Part shown: in pieces, positions 6,937 through 7,090 of the stretch | How the letters are laid out: each line of letters opens with the position of its first letter | Numbering within the stretch: position 1 is the stretch's first letter | From: an uncultured Flavobacterium sp. | GTDB taxonomy: Bacteria > Bacteroidota > Bacteroidia > Flavobacteriales > Flavobacteriaceae | Reading direction: 5' to 3' | Assembly: GCA_946886675.1 (NCBI GenBank) | Contig: CAMPIZ010000082.1 | Coordinates: forward strand, 1-7,090 | Length of the DNA: 7,090 nucleotides | Program-made: the position numbers and the translations under genes | Notes under the pieces: model-generated | What the model was told of the DNA's origin: nothing | Database searches by the model: none | What the model saw: the letters and a program-made list of their open reading frames with translations, nothing else

Positions 6937-7090
6937 ATGGCTTCATATAGCGCAATAAAAGTTACTCAAAACAAAAAAACATTTTATCTAGCAACTCTTA
7001 AATCTTCATTATTAAAAAATTTAGCATACGTATTAAATAGAGAAGAAGATCCAATAAAAGGTTTTCAAAGAGTTTTAAATACAAATAGAG
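6937..7090 (+). CDS. Partial gene (5' end): probable DGQHR-domain / DndB-like protein
   Basis: Only the first 51 codons are in the window; the frame is still open at the edge. The protein begins MASYSAIKVTQNKKTFYLAT and contains NREEDPIKGFQRVLNTNR at residues 34-51. A strand-forming start (IKVTQ...KTFYLATL), followed by Leu-rich helix residues and then G-F-Q-R-x-L-x-x-x-R, is the N-terminal pattern I associate with DGQHR-domain proteins related to DndB. DndB regulates DNA phosphorothioation, and relatives occur in defence islands. The diagnostic DGQHR motif itself would be downstream and is not seen, so the family call is recognition from a short segment. Codon use differs from the neighbours: all three Arg codons are AGA and five of seven Leu codons are TTA. 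G+C is 38 of 154 bases. The ATG is the first in the frame after the uvrB stop, 32 bases away, with no Shine-Dalgarno sequence. Confidence 0.6.
   Translation, partial: MASYSAIKVTQNKKTFYLATLKSSLLKNLAYVLNREEDPIKGFQRVLNTNR

Overview
The window looks like chromosomal DNA of a member of the Bacteroidota, most likely a Flavobacterium-like Flavobacteriaceae. The grounds are a TonB-dependent receptor with an N-terminal carboxypeptidase-regulatory-like domain, its pairing with DUF4249 lipoproteins, start codons without clear Shine-Dalgarno sequences, and two good matches to the Bacteroidota -7 promoter element TANNTTTG placed about 20 bases before start codons. The exact genus is inferred from overall resemblance.

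The left part (2-4070) is a co-directional set for the outer membrane. A complete TonB-dependent receptor gene is followed after 7 bases by a DUF4249 lipoprotein gene, and 48 bases later by a second DUF4249 gene that is clearly a paralogue of the first. The three probably form one transcription unit for binding and importing a substrate at the cell surface. The sequence does not reveal the substrate.

The middle part (4071-6904) holds two housekeeping genes, each with its own likely promoter: thiamine pyrophosphokinase (4133-4795) and the complete excision-repair helicase uvrB (4916-6904). The 120-base gap between them carries a 13-bp direct repeat and a longer imperfect inverted repeat.

The right edge (6905-7090) changes character sharply. 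After a 32-base AT-rich gap a new gene begins at 6937 and runs off the window. Its first 51 residues resemble the N-terminus of DGQHR-domain (DndB-like) proteins, a family tied to DNA phosphorothioation and often found in defence islands. This segment is about 25% G+C by hand count, against roughly 47-50% in two sampled 60-base lines of uvrB, and it uses strongly AT-biased codons. The natural reading is that a horizontally acquired, possibly anti-phage, island starts just after uvrB. Most of any such system lies outside the window, so its nature cannot be settled here.
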